Notes under the pieces: model-generated
What the model saw: the letters and a program-made list of their open reading frames with translations, nothing else
Databases searched by the model: none
What the model was told of the DNA's origin: nothing
In this document: one piece after another, positions 39,534-49,441 of the stretch
Position numbering within the stretch: the stretch's first letter is position 1
Layout of the letters: every line of letters starts with the position of its first letter
Assembly: GCA_001920875.1 (NCBI GenBank)
Contig: MNKP01000054.1
Location: forward strand, 1-52,193
Direction of reading: 5' to 3'
DNA: 52,193 nt
Source of the DNA: Acidobacteria bacterium 13_1_20CM_2_55_15
Lineage (GTDB): Bacteria > Acidobacteriota > Terriglobia > 20CM-2-55-15
Made by a program: the position numbers and the translations under genes

Positions 39534-40213
39534 TCGGCCGGAAATTTCGCGCCGTGCTGTTCGATGCGGCCGAGACATTGTTTACGACACGCGGTACTGT
39601 TGGCCAAATCTATGGCAGCATCGCGCGCCGGTACGGGTCGACGGCTCCAGTTGAGGCGATCCAGGCGGCATTCGCGCGGCAATTTCGCGGTGCCGGTCCA
39701 CTGTCGATCGAAGATCAGAAAGGATGGTGGAAGGACGTCGTGCATCGCGTCTTCAGCGAGGTCGGCATGGTTGATAACTTCGACCAATTCTTCGATGAAG
39801 TGTACGAGCGGTTTCGGAGTTCCGAAGGTTGGGTCCTCTTCCCGGATACCATCGAAGCATTGACAGACCTGAAACGGTCCGGACTCAAGCTTGGTGTCAT
39901 TTCAAATTTTGACAACCGAATATATTCCGTGATGAAGAGCCTGAACATTCTGCACTTTTTCGACACTGTCACGCTCTCGAGCGAAACGGGTTACTGCAAG
40001 CCGGACCGCGAAATTTTCGACGCGGCCATCCAGGCACTCGGTGTGCCGGCATCCGAGGTCCTCTTGGTAGGTGACAGCCTTCGCGACGATGTCGAAGCGG
40101 GAATGAGAGCCGGTTTGCATGCTGCATTGCTTGATCGGGATAATCGACATCCCGGAGTTGAACATGTGCCGCGAATCTCTTCATTGACGGAGGCCCTTTC
40201 CTTAGTGAGCTGA
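39530..40213 (+). CDS. HAD-superfamily hydrolase, subfamily IA
   Basis: 'FRAVLFDAAETLF', 'LGVISNFDNR', 'CKPDREIFDAAIQ', 'LLVGDSLRDDVEAGMRAG'. Confidence 0.88.
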   Translation: MIGRKFRAVLFDAAETLFTTRGTVGQIYGSIARRYGSTAPVEAIQAAFARQFRGAGPLSIEDQKGWWKDVVHRVFSEVGMVDNFDQFFDEVYERFRSSEGWVLFPDTIEALTDLKRSGLKLGVISNFDNRIYSVMKSLNILHFFDTVTLSSETGYCKPDREIFDAAIQALGVPASEVLLVGDSLRDDVEAGMRAGLHAALLDRDNRHPGVEHVPRISSLTEALSLVS

Positions 40214-40387
40214 CGCAGCGGTTATCGAAGATGTGAATGAACTTCCCTCTCCCCTCTGGGAGAGGGCGGCGCGCCAGCTCGCGGGCTGGCACGCCCGGAG
40301 AGGGTGGATCTCACGCTTTGCGCAGAGCGCCGCTGCAGTTAAAATAAGATCACGCTTGATTTTTGCGCCGCGAGTCCTTACATTTAT

Positions 40388-40412
40388 AAGTCCGACTGAA
40401 ATGGTCGGACTT
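40388..40412. promoter_or_regulatory. Candidate Rrf2/IscR-type operator upstream of iscR
   Basis: Perfect inverted repeat AAGTCCGAC-tgaaatg-GTCGGACTT just upstream of iscR; GACT-N4-GGTC core resembles IscR type-1 sites. Confidence 0.75.
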
Positions 40413-40433
40413 AGTCAGAAAAGGCGGTGCTTG

Positions 40434-40832
40434 ATGTTTCGGCTATCGAAGAAGTCCGATTACGGCCTGATCGCTTTGAAACATTTAGCTCAACACAATG
40501 AAGAATCTATTAGTGCACGAGAGATAGCTGCTCGTTATCACATTCCCGCCGAGTTGCTGGCTAAGGTGTTGCAAAGATTAGTGCGAAAAGGATTGCTGGC
40601 ATCGCAACAAGGGATCAACGGAGGATACATATTGGCGAGGGATCCGGCGACGATCTCCATTGTGGATGTGGTCGAGGCCCTGGAGGGACCGATTTCCATT
40701 ACGCCCTGTGAGCGCGGTGATGATTGCCAGCAATTGCAGATGTGCTCGGTAAGAGATCCGTTGTTGAAAATCAAAGCAAAGGTCGTGAGGGTGTTGGGAG
40801 ACACTTCGATCTACGAACTTGCGACCAACTAG
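40434..40832 (+). CDS. iscR: Rrf2-family Fe-S regulator IscR
   Basis: 'MFRLSKKSDYGLIALKHLAQ', 'VLQRLVRKGLLASQQGINGGYILARDP', C-X5-C-X5-C 'CERGDDCQQLQMC'. Confidence 0.92.
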   Translation: MFRLSKKSDYGLIALKHLAQHNEESISAREIAARYHIPAELLAKVLQRLVRKGLLASQQGINGGYILARDPATISIVDVVEALEGPISITPCERGDDCQQLQMCSVRDPLLKIKAKVVRVLGDTSIYELATN

Positions 40833-40901
40833 AGGTAGCGCACAGCCTCAAGAATAGCGTGCCCGAAATAGAAGCCCACGACGCGAAAAGAGGAAACCAA
40901 A

Positions 40902-42122
40902 ATGGTTAAGTTGCCTATTTACATGGACAATCACGCGACAACGCCGCTCGATCCGCGGGTGCTCAAGGCGATGATGCCTTATCTGACGGACCAGTTTGGG
41001 AATGCCGCCAGCCGCAACCACAAATTCGGCTGGGAAGCCGAAGAAGCGGTCGAAGAGGCTCGGAGACAGATAGCGGCGTTGATTGGCGCTGATGCGCGCG
41101 AGATTGTCTTCACCAGTGGCGCCACTGAATCCGACAATTTGGCCGTCAAGGGCGTTGCGTGGATGTATCGCGAGAAGGGCGATCACATCATCACGGCGGT
41201 TACCGAGCACAAAGCGATCCTTGACACCTGCAAGCATCTGGAAAAGGAAGGATTCCGAGTCACATTTCTGCCGGTCGACAGTAAAGGACTCGTTGATCTG
41301 GATGATCTCCGTAAAGCTATTACGGACAAAACGATCCTCATCTCGATCATGACCGCCAACAATGAAGTCGGTGTCATTCAAGACATCAAAGCAATCGGCA
41401 AAATCGCGCGTGAGCGGGGCGTCCTGTTTCATACGGATGCGGTCCAGGCCGCCGGCAAGGTGCCGTTCAATGTGAACGAAATGAACGTCGACATCGCGTC
41501 GCTCTCCGCCCATAAGTTTTACGGGCCAAAAGGTGTTGGCGCTCTCTACGTGCGCCGCCGCAACCCGCGCGTGCTGCTGACGCCGATCATCGACGGTGGT
41601 GGCCATGAGCGGGGCATGCGGTCCGGCACTCTGAACGTTCCCGGAATTGCCGGCTTCGGAAAAGCTGCGCAGATTGCTCGGGAAGAAATGCCGAAGGAAT
41701 CGGCCGAAATGTTCAGGCTGCGCGAAAGATTGCGCACGACGCTGGAACGGGAACTGGACGAGATCTACATCAATGGGGACCTTCAAAGGCGGTTGCCGGG
41801 CAATCTGAACATGAGCTTCGCGTATGTTGAAGGCGAATCACTGTTGATGGGCATCAATGATGTCGCGGTGTCGTCCGGGTCCGCGTGTACCTCGGCGAGT
41901 CTCGAGCCGTCTTACGTTTTGAAAGCACTTGGCGTTGGCGAGGATCTGGCGCATACGTCGATCCGCTTTGGCATCGGCAGGTTCAACACCGAGGAAGAAG
42001 TGGATTATGTTGCCGGCCGCGTGACCGAGGTTGTTCGCCGGCTGCGTGAACTGTCGCCTTTATACGAAATGGCGAAAGAGGGTATCGATTTGAAGTCGGT
42101 TCATTGGGCGACTGAGGCATAA
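40902..42122 (+). CDS. iscS: Cysteine desulfurase IscS
   Basis: '[16 protein letters not shown]', '[10 protein letters not shown]', '[20 protein letters not shown]', '[21 protein letters not shown]'. Confidence 0.97.
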   Translation: MVKLPIYMDNHATTPLDPRVLKAMMPYLTDQFGNAASRNHKFGWEAEEAVEEARRQIAALIGADAREIVFTSGATESDNLAVKGVAWMYREKGDHIITAVTEHKAILDTCKHLEKEGFRVTFLPVDSKGLVDLDDLRKAITDKTILISIMTANNEVGVIQDIKAIGKIARERGVLFHTDAVQAAGKVPFNVNEMNVDIASLSAHKFYGPKGVGALYVRRRNPRVLLTPIIDGGGHERGMRSGTLNVPGIAGFGKAAQIAREEMPKESAEMFRLRERLRTTLERELDEIYINGDLQRRLPGNLNMSFAYVEGESLLMGINDVAVSSGSACTSASLEPSYVLKALGVGEDLAHTSIRFGIGRFNTEEEVDYVAGRVTEVVRRLRELSPLYEMAKEGIDLKSVHWATEA

Positions 42123-42133
42123 GCAGGTGCTAC

Positions 42134-42160
42134 ATTCCTTTCCTCGCAGAGGAGGGGAAT
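42134..42160. repeat. Short ATTCCCCTC-family palindrome (copy C)
   Basis: ATTCCTTTCCTC-gca-GAGGAGGGGAAT, two mismatches. Confidence 0.65.
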
Positions 42161-42176
42161 GCGAACAGGAGAAGAA

Positions 42177-42575
42177 ATGGCATATTCAGACAAAGTAATT
42201 GATCACTACAACAATCCACGCAACGTCGGTTCTCTTCCCAAAGAGGATCCCAATGTGGGCACCGGCCTTGTAGGAGCGCCGGAGTGCGGCGACGTAATGA
42301 AGCTTCAGATCAAAGTTAATGAAGAATCCGGAGTCATCGAGGACGCCAAATTTAAGACATTTGGCTGCGGCAGTGCGATTGCCAGCTCCAGCCTGGCGAC
42401 CGAATGGGTCAAGGGCAAGACTCTGGGTGAAGCCCTGGCGATCAAAAACACGGATATCGTCAAAGAACTTAGCCTTCCACCGGTGAAGATCCATTGCTCA
42501 GTTCTCGCCGAAGATGCGATCAAAGCTGCGGTCACGGATTGGAAGAAGAAGCACGGAGACGGTTTGACGTCCTGA
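42177..42575 (+). CDS. iscU: Fe-S scaffold IscU
   Basis: 'YSDKVIDHYNNPRNVG', 'APECGDVMKLQIKV', 'FGCGSAIASSS', HscA-recognition 'LPPVKIHCS'; ATG 42177 preceded by aggagaag. Confidence 0.97.
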   Translation: MAYSDKVIDHYNNPRNVGSLPKEDPNVGTGLVGAPECGDVMKLQIKVNEESGVIEDAKFKTFGCGSAIASSSLATEWVKGKTLGEALAIKNTDIVKELSLPPVKIHCSVLAEDAIKAAVTDWKKKHGDGLTS

Positions 42576-42586
42576 TCAGGGGTGCT

Positions 42587-42748
42587 ATTCCCCTCCACGC
42601 AGAGGAGGGGTGGATGCGCCGACAGCCGGCGGGCTGGCGGCGCAGACGGGGTGGTCAGACCGGAGCAACCTTTCGCTGAACTGACCACCTGGGCGCGCCG
42701 GCTTCTATTAAAGCTGTCGCGACACCCCTCCTCTGCGAAGAGGGGAAT
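42587..42748. repeat. Long palindromic element, ATTCCCCTC family (copy D) inside isc operon
   Basis: ATTCCCCTCCACGCAGAG ... CTCTGCGAAGAGGGGAAT terminal inverted repeats with small mismatches. Confidence 0.8.
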
Positions 42749-42778
42749 GCGCCATACTGATAGGACGACTAATAAGCA

Positions 42779-43105
42779 ATGGCAATTGAGATCACAGAGA
42801 AAGCCGTCGAAGAAGTTCGGCGGATGATGCAGAAGGAAGGCGTCCAGGCCGCCGGCCTGCGCGTCGGCGTGAAGGGCGGAGGATGCTCGGGTCTTTCCTA
42901 CAATCTCACGTTCGAAAGCCAATCACGTACCGGCGACAAAGTGTTCGAACGCGAGAACGTTAAACTGTTTTGCGATTTGAAGAGCTATATTTATTTGAAC
43001 GGAACGGTTCTGGATTACGACAGCGGGCTCATGGGCAAGGGATTCGTTTTCATGAATCCCAATGCTAAAAAGAGCTGTGGCTGCGGTAGCTCATTTTCGA
43101 CTTAA
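42779..43105 (+). CDS. iscA: Fe-S assembly protein IscA
   Basis: A-type carrier 'GLRVGVKGGGCSGLSYNLTFE' and C-terminal 'CGCGSSF'. Confidence 0.95.
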   Translation: MAIEITEKAVEEVRRMMQKEGVQAAGLRVGVKGGGCSGLSYNLTFESQSRTGDKVFERENVKLFCDLKSYIYLNGTVLDYDSGLMGKGFVFMNPNAKKSCGCGSSFST

Positions 43106-43108
43106 GGC

Positions 43109-43155
43109 GTCTCATTAAGTCCCGCTACGGATAAAGTCGAAGCCACGAGGCCGTC
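43109..43155. repeat. Second copy of the 14486 AGTCCCGCT-family element
   Basis: 'taagtcccgctacggataaagtcgaagccacgaggccgt' vs 14484.. 'taagtcccgctgaggacgatgtcgactccacggggccgt'. Confidence 0.65.
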
Positions 43156-43194
43156 CCCGCATAGCGCAAGCGCGGCGCGAAGCGCTCTTTCAAC

Positions 43195-43725
43195 ATGGAT
43201 TACTTCGAGGTGTTTGGTTTGCCCAGACAGTTGGGCATCGACACCTTAGCTCTCGAAAAAACGTTTCACGAACTGAGCCGTAAGTACCACCCGGACTACT
43301 TTACGACTGCATCTCCATCCGAAAAAACACAGGCCGTGCGGATGACCGCTCTGCTGAACGATGCCTATCGGACTTTGCGCCACCCTGTGCGTCGGGTCGA
43401 GTACCTCCTCAGCCTTTACGGTTTCAAACCCGACAGCAGCAAAGTACCGCAGGCGTTGTTGATGGAGGTTTTCGAGATCAATGAACGGCTTGAAGAAGTC
43501 AAGGGTGGAACAGCCTCCGTTGAAGAAGCCGATTCGCTGCGCGCCCTGATCAAAGAAAAACGGAAGCGCTTCGATGCCGAACTCCAACAGGCCTCGCTCG
43601 AATGGGATGAGCTGGTGAAAAGCGGTCAGCCCGAAGCGAAGCTCAACGAGCAATTGGCGAGACTGACCGAAATTTTGTCGGAGTCATCGTATATAAGGAA
43701 TCTGGAGAGAGACTTAGGGGGCTGA
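43195..43725 (+). CDS. hscB: Co-chaperone HscB
   Basis: J domain 'LSRKYHPDYF', 'LLNDAYRTLRHPVRRVEYLLSLYG', C-terminal HscB oligomerisation-like helices. Confidence 0.93.
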   Translation: MDYFEVFGLPRQLGIDTLALEKTFHELSRKYHPDYFTTASPSEKTQAVRMTALLNDAYRTLRHPVRRVEYLLSLYGFKPDSSKVPQALLMEVFEINERLEEVKGGTASVEEADSLRALIKEKRKRFDAELQQASLEWDELVKSGQPEAKLNEQLARLTEILSESSYIRNLERDLGG

Positions 43726-43832
43726 GTCCCTCTCCCTCTGGGAGAGGAGCGCGGCGAAGCCGCGGGTGAGGGTTTCAGGATTCGAATCGACCTGAACCCT
43801 CACCCTTACGTCCTCCCAGAGGGAGAGGGTCA
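43726..43832. repeat. CCCTCTCC-family palindromic element between hscB and hscA
   Basis: CCCTCTCCCTCTGGGAG (43728-43744) / CTCCCAGAGGGAGAGGG (43813-43829). Confidence 0.85.
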
Positions 43833-43845
43833 TTAAAGGAAACCA

Positions 43846-45648
43846 ATGCCGAAGATTGTAGGAATTGATTTAGGAACAACGAACAGCCTGGTCGCGATTG
43901 TGGAAGATGGCACACCGCGTGTGCTTCCAGGACGAGACGGCAGCATGCTCGTGCCGTCGGTGATTTATTTCGACGAAGGTGGAACCACATTTGTCGGAAA
44001 TCCTGCGAAGGAAAAGATGGTTGAAAGGCCCAGAAACACGGTCTTCTCGATCAAGAGATTCATGGGCAAAGGCACCGAAGATGTGCGTGAGGATTTGCCC
44101 TTGCTTCCTTTCGAGGTGGCACCCGAAAGCGAGCATATCATCCGCTTGAACATTTTCGGCCGTGACTACACGCCACCGGAGCTTTCCGCATTCATCCTTC
44201 GTGAACTGAAACGCAACGCCGAAACCGCCTTAGGCGAAGAGATCAAGAACGCAGTCATCACGGTTCCAGCGTACTTCAATGACGCGCAACGCCAGGCGAC
44301 TAAGGACGCCGGGCGTATCGCCGGCCTGGACGTTCTGCGCATCGTCAACGAGCCAACTGCAGCGTCACTCGCATACGGTCTGGATAAGCGGAAGCAAGGA
44401 ACCATTGCTGTCTATGATTTCGGCGGCGGGACGTTCGACATTTCCATCTTGAAGCTGAAGGACGGCATCTTCGAGGTGCTCTCAACGAGCGGGGATACGC
44501 ATCTTGGCGGTGACGATATCGACGAGATTCTCATGCGTCTTGTCTTGAACGACCTGAGCCAAAGACCGGATATTCACCAGCTCCAAGCAATTCGAAAGGC
44601 CGTTAATAAAGCGAAGGAAGAACTCTCAGCCGCCGATCGTGCAGATATTACAGTTCAGGAACTGCAGTATCGCCGTTCTCTCACGCGCGAAGAATTCAAC
44701 AAGCTCATTGATCCCATCATCGAACGCACACTGCGTCCCTGCCGCCAGGCTTTGCAGGACGCGGTTTTAAATCCTGCAAATATTGACGAAGTGGTGATGG
44801 TCGGCGGCTCCACTCGAATTCCTCTCGTTCGCCTGCGCGTGCAAGAACTGTTTGGCCGGGTTCCACACACCGAGTTGAATCCTGACGAAGTTGTCGCCCT
44901 CGGTGCGGCTGTCCAAGCCGATATTCTTGCTGGGAGCAGGCGCGACATGTTGCTGCTGGACGTGACGCCGTTGTCGCTTGGTATCGAGACAATGGGCGGG
45001 GTGATGTCGAAAATTATTCCTCGCAACTCGACCATTCCTGCGTCTGCTACTGAGATGTTCACAACGTTCATTGATGGCCAAACGAACGTCAAGATCCACG
45101 TCCTTCAGGGTGAACGCGAACTCGTCAAAGACTGCCGCAGTCTTGCGCAGTTCGACTTGAAGGACATTCCGCCAATGCCGGCAGGTCTGCCTAGGATTGA
45201 GGTGAAGTTTCTGATCGACGCCGACGGCATACTCAGCGTGTCTGCTCAGGAGCAACGGACGAATAAGCATCAATCGATCGAAGTGAAGCCGACGTACGGC
45301 CTGACTGATGAGCAAGTCGAACAGATGATCCTCGAGTCATTCGAGTATGCCGAGGCAGATATCTCGGCACGCCTCGTCATCGAGGCACGCAATGAGGCGG
45401 AGACAGTCCTGAACGCAACAGCCAAGGGAATTGCGGACGAACAATACGCGAACCTATCCGAAGAAGAAAAGGCGGAAATCGCCGCCGCAAGCGCCCGCCT
45501 GCGCGAAGTGATGCGGACGAACGACCATGAAGTTATTCGCCAATCCATTGAACGGCTGAGCAACGCCACGCTGCATCTGGCGGAACTGATTATGAATGCC
45601 GCGATTTCAAAAGCGCTCAAAGACAAACGGGTGAGAGAAATCCAATGA
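43846..45648 (+). CDS. hscA: Fe-S chaperone HscA (Hsp70 family)
   Basis: '[18 protein letters not shown]', '[42 protein letters not shown]', position after hscB in isc operon. Confidence 0.94.
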   Translation: MPKIVGIDLGTTNSLVAIVEDGTPRVLPGRDGSMLVPSVIYFDEGGTTFVGNPAKEKMVERPRNTVFSIKRFMGKGTEDVREDLPLLPFEVAPESEHIIRLNIFGRDYTPPELSAFILRELKRNAETALGEEIKNAVITVPAYFNDAQRQATKDAGRIAGLDVLRIVNEPTAASLAYGLDKRKQGTIAVYDFGGGTFDISILKLKDGIFEVLSTSGDTHLGGDDIDEILMRLVLNDLSQRPDIHQLQAIRKAVNKAKEELSAADRADITVQELQYRRSLTREEFNKLIDPIIERTLRPCRQALQDAVLNPANIDEVVMVGGSTRIPLVRLRVQELFGRVPHTELNPDEVVALGAAVQADILAGSRRDMLLLDVTPLSLGIETMGGVMSKIIPRNSTIPASATEMFTTFIDGQTNVKIHVLQGERELVKDCRSLAQFDLKDIPPMPAGLPRIEVKFLIDADGILSVSAQEQRTNKHQSIEVKPTYGLTDEQVEQMILESFEYAEADISARLVIEARNEAETVLNATAKGIADEQYANLSEEEKAEIAAASARLREVMRTNDHEVIRQSIERLSNATLHLAELIMNAAISKALKDKRVREIQ

Positions 45649-45863
45649 GCCAATCATTGACCTGGACGAACCCTGAGAACATTGCCATTGCCCTGGCCGA
45701 CAAGTTCCCGGATATCGACCCATTAACCGTTCGTTTCACCGACTTATATAAATGGGTCGTTAACCTGGAGGGATTCAAGGACGATCCCAAAAACTCCAAT
45801 GAAAAAAAGTTAGAGGCTATCCAGATGGCCTGGTACGAAGAATGGCAGGACCGGAAAGCGTAG
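45645..45863 (+). CDS. iscX: IscX (YfhJ) Fe-S assembly protein
   Basis: '[62 protein letters not shown]'. Confidence 0.94.
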   Translation: MSQSLTWTNPENIAIALADKFPDIDPLTVRFTDLYKWVVNLEGFKDDPKNSNEKKLEAIQMAWYEEWQDRKA

Positions 45864-46027
45864 CGTGCCGGTAGTCTCGTTTCGGTAGCCGCTGCTTGTC
45901 CGCTCTCCAGCGTAGCAGTGCGCCAGCACTTCCTCTGCGTACGCGCGAAGTGTTTCACTCTGTCGCCGAAGAAAATCCTCGATCCGTGATTTGTGGTGTA
46001 CCGGGTACGTTTAAGGTGTTCCGTTGC

Positions 46028-46723
46028 CTATTTCAACGAAACGGGGTCCGATTCATTCCGGGGAGATGCGTTCTGCAACACACTGACCAGACGCTGCCCC
46101 CCGCCTCCTTTGCCGTCCCTCACGATTTCTTGCGCAGTGATCTTGTTCCCATAAAGGGTTTCGTTGGATTTGCTGTCCTGACGCAGCGTGGAGCCTTCAA
46201 GCGATACACCGGCAAACAGACCGCGCGAACGGGAATATGTCAGGATTTCGGCGCGCATGTAAGCGTCGGTGGCAGCCATGGCCGCGCGTCCTTTCGGACC
46301 GGCTGCGACGACAGCGTCGGCGCCCAGCTTCACCTTGCTTCGCAGCAACGACTCTACGCCTCCGGGGTTCATCACAAGGAGCAGGAAATCGGTGGCATTA
46401 CCTCCCAGTTGTAGGCCGATGCTTCCGCCCTCCAGGCGATACATTGCCGGTGCGCCCCACGGACCGGTGAAGTTTTTCCCCGTCCGGCAGACCAGGGCTC
46501 CCCGTCCATAACTCCCGCCGAAGCCGAGAGCAAACTTCTTGACGGACGGCAGAACCACCACACATTCAGCCTTGTTGAGCAATTCCTTGGGCAGCGCGTC
46601 AGGAATATTCAAGATTTCTTCCAACACTTGAGCACTATCCGCGAGCCGCTCCTGCTCGGTTTCGGCGATCAGCACGACCGGCCAAACCATGATCAGAGTC
46701 AAAAATCCAGTAATCAGGCGCAT
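46028..46723 (-). CDS. SYLF-domain lipid-binding protein (paralog 2)
   Basis: 'LPKELLNKAECVVVLPSVKKFALGFGGSYGRGALVC', 'YSRSRGLFAGVSLEGSTLRQD'; hydrophobic N-terminus from internal Met. Confidence 0.9.
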   Translation of the reverse strand: MRLITGFLTLIMVWPVVLIAETEQERLADSAQVLEEILNIPDALPKELLNKAECVVVLPSVKKFALGFGGSYGRGALVCRTGKNFTGPWGAPAMYRLEGGSIGLQLGGNATDFLLLVMNPGGVESLLRSKVKLGADAVVAAGPKGRAAMAATDAYMRAEILTYSRSRGLFAGVSLEGSTLRQDSKSNETLYGNKITAQEIVRDGKGGGGQRLVSVLQNASPRNESDPVSLK

Positions 46724-47199
46724 CAGAGTCGTATCTCCTTCCGACGCCATTGTTCCTTTAGGTCATACCGTTTTCAACTTGAGAGAAAATATTCCACTCG
46801 CGACGAATTGCTAGCTGCTTTTCGTCGCAAAAATACGGCGTGCGGTATTGGGCGGCTTCGGAAGATGCTTGAGTAGCGAGCACTAAACTCGGCACGTACG
46901 AAATCATCCAGCCCATCGGTGCAGGTGTTTCGGGCAAGTCTAAGCGCAGAGCTGAAAACGCACTTTCCGTGGTACACTTCGGCGCGTTCAGACAATCTCA
47001 AGCAAGCCAGTAAACCTGCCGTTTCATCCGCTTGGTTTAGATCTTCTGAGCCGGCGGCTCATGGAGAGAAACAACGGCATGGGGCCGGCTATTGTCCGGC
47101 AGGCGACGTCGCCGGGATGGATGAAGTTGCACGTTTTCTCCACTGTGCTGCGCGCCCCCCGATAGAACAGAAAGGAACACCAAATGAATTGGCGTCAGT

Positions 47200-48368
47200 A
47201 TGGGACTGTGCGTATCCCGGGGAATGTTGATCATGCGCGAAGTGCTTACCGTGATCGGCCCGACGGCCGACCCGGAAAATCGCTCAGCCAGCCTCCCTTA
47301 CGCGGTCCGCGAATGGTGCATCAACACCGCGGCCGTCAATCCAGCCACCCATAGCGTTTTTGTGCCCAGCGAAGACGGGCACATCTATCGCTGGGATCTG
47401 GTGAGCAACTCCCTGACGCAGTTCCTGCAACTCAACCCCGGCATTGGCGAGCCTTACGTTCCCAGCATCGTTGGTCCGGATGGGACTGTGTTTACGCTCA
47501 ACGGCGGCGCCCTCTCGGCTATGGGCAACCTCAACGGCGTGGGCGTTGCGCTGACATCTTCCATACCGGATGTCCGGCGCGTGGTTACCGGGGACTCGCT
47601 CACTCTCACAGTGACAGTCACCGATACTGCGCCAACCGGTACGGTCACGCTTCAGGACACGGTGTATTCTGTGCCGAGTCCAGGAGTCCTGAACAGCAGA
47701 ACAACGACCCTTCTTTCGAACGCTACTCCGGATCTTAATGGCCAGGTAATTTTCTCGACTTCGCACTGGCCGCCGACAAGCATTTCATTACTGTGACGCG
47801 TTACCTCACGCCGGACAGCGACCTCGTGGCTCTCATGATCCTGGCGCATCAGACGCGTCTGCATAACCTGATCAGTCGCGTGAATTGGGAAACCCGGCTC
47901 GCGCTTGACCAGGAGGCATCCATGAGCGAGTCGCTCGGCGTGCAGGCGGCCACCTGGTCCGGCTCGACTCGCGATCGGATCTACAGCGCGGTGGAAAAAC
48001 TCCTGCGCTCCATGCTTTTTACCGATGAAATCCCGCGGGAGGCTCCGGTGCAAGGCACCTCTGCTTTCGCCATGGAACTTGCGGCCGCTGGCCCCAGAGA
48101 CAAGATCGGCCGGTCGCTGAGGGATCTGGATTTGAAGCGGAGGATGTTCCGGTATCCCTGCAGTTTCCTGATCTATTCCGAAGCCTTCGATGCCTTGCCC
48201 AAAGCGGCGCTGGACTACTTCTACCGCCGCCTGTGGGATGTCCTGAACGGAAAAGACAAAGATAATGCCTTCGCAACTCTCACCACTTCCGATCGGAAAG
48301 CGATTCTGGACATTTTGCGGGAGACAAAAGCGAATCTGCCCGGCTACTGGCGGGCTTCAGGGGAGTGA
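47200..48368 (+). pseudogene. Frameshifted remnant: beta-propeller/Ig-like fragment followed by conserved C-terminal module
   Basis: ORF 47200..47796 ('CINTAAVNPATHSVFVPSEDGHIYRWDL...LTLTVTVTDTAPTGTVTLQ') continues in another frame near 47766 ('ALAADKHFITVT') into 47793..48368 ('SLRDLDLKRRMFRYPCSFLIYSEAFDALP'). Confidence 0.6.
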
Positions 48369-48420
48369 AAACCGGCAACCGCTATCGCTCCGAGAGCAGC
48401 GAAATTCAGAACTCCTGATG

Positions 48421-48671
48421 TGTTTGAACGAGACGAAACACGTATTCTTCACCAGCAAGGGCGGAACGCACGTGCCGATGTTCATCGTGAACAAAAAAGG
48501 CATCAAGCTCGACGGCACGAAAACGATCAGTTGCAATTCGAGTGGGAGTATTCCGATCGTTCCCGTGTCGTCACGATCGGGTTCACAGGCAAAGTCGATC
48601 GTAACGGCATCTCTGGAATTGCGAAAATCGGCGACGTCGCCGAAGGCACCATGACCGCTCAACGCCGCTGA
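48421..48671 (+). pseudogene. Fused fragments: prolyl-oligopeptidase (S9A)-like piece plus lipocalin-like C-terminus
   Basis: 'KHVFFTSKGGTHVPMFIVNKKGIKLDGTK' in one frame, then 'QFEWEYSDRSRVVTIGFTGKVDRNGISGIAKIGDVAEGTMTAQRR' in another. Confidence 0.5.
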
Positions 48672-49441
48672 AACAATTCGACGGGGAGATTGCGGAGGGC
48701 CCAGTCGCGATAGGAACCGTCGTAGAGCTGGACGTTGTAGCCGAGTTGCTTCAATGCGAGATAACCGACGCAGGCACGGATGCCGCTCAGGCAGTATGAA
48801 ACCACCGTGTCGGATTTCGACAATCCTGCACGACTGAAGAGGTCCTGAAGCTTGTCGGACGGCGCCAGGAATCCTTCCTGCGTGACAAGATCGCGCCAGA
48901 AGATGTGCTTTGCTCCCGGAATGTGGCCGGGCTTATTGTCCATGCCGCGTTCGCCGGTGAATTCTTCAATGCTGCGAAAATCGACGAGCTTCGCCGAGGC
49001 GTTCGCGCGAATCGCGTCCGCATCGATGCGAATGGACGGATTCACGCGCGGCCCGAACGTGCGCGCGACGGCGTCTACAGGCTTGTAGAGCACTTCGCGC
49101 TTTTCCGCCAGCCACGTATCGTAAAAACGATCCATGATGTGCACGTCGTCGCGGCCGAGATACTCGAGAATCCATGCGATGACGCTCGCGTTCTGACCGT
49201 CGTAGGAATCGTAGAGAACCGGCGATCGATGATCATCCAATCCGGCCGTACCAATCTGTTGCGCCAACGTTTCCACGGGCCGCAGCGCCAGCGAGGCATC
49301 GAACGATTTGTACGCCGGGAGATTGACGGCGCTGCGGAGATGGCCGGACATATACTTCATCGGCCGGCGCGGATCGAGAATGATGAAGTTCGGATCGTCC
49401 AGCCGTTCCGCGACCCAAGCCGTAGTTACAAATTGCGCCAT
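48659..49441 (-). CDS. Sulfurtransferase (two-domain rhodanese / 3-mercaptopyruvate type)
   Basis: 'IILDPRRPMKYMSGHLRSAVNLPAY', 'GHIPGAKHIFWRDLV', catalytic loop 'VVSYCLSGIRACVGYLALKQLGY'; start adjusted to ATG 49441. Confidence 0.9.
   Translation of the reverse strand: MAQFVTTAWVAERLDDPNFIILDPRRPMKYMSGHLRSAVNLPAYKSFDASLALRPVETLAQQIGTAGLDDHRSPVLYDSYDGQNASVIAWILEYLGRDDVHIMDRFYDTWLAEKREVLYKPVDAVARTFGPRVNPSIRIDADAIRANASAKLVDFRSIEEFTGERGMDNKPGHIPGAKHIFWRDLVTQEGFLAPSDKLQDLFSRAGLSKSDTVVSYCLSGIRACVGYLALKQLGYNVQLYDGSYRDWALRNLPVELFQRR

Noticed and set aside
44655-45653. Minus-strand ORFs antisense to hscA
   Set aside because: Opposite an unambiguous Hsp70 coding sequence.
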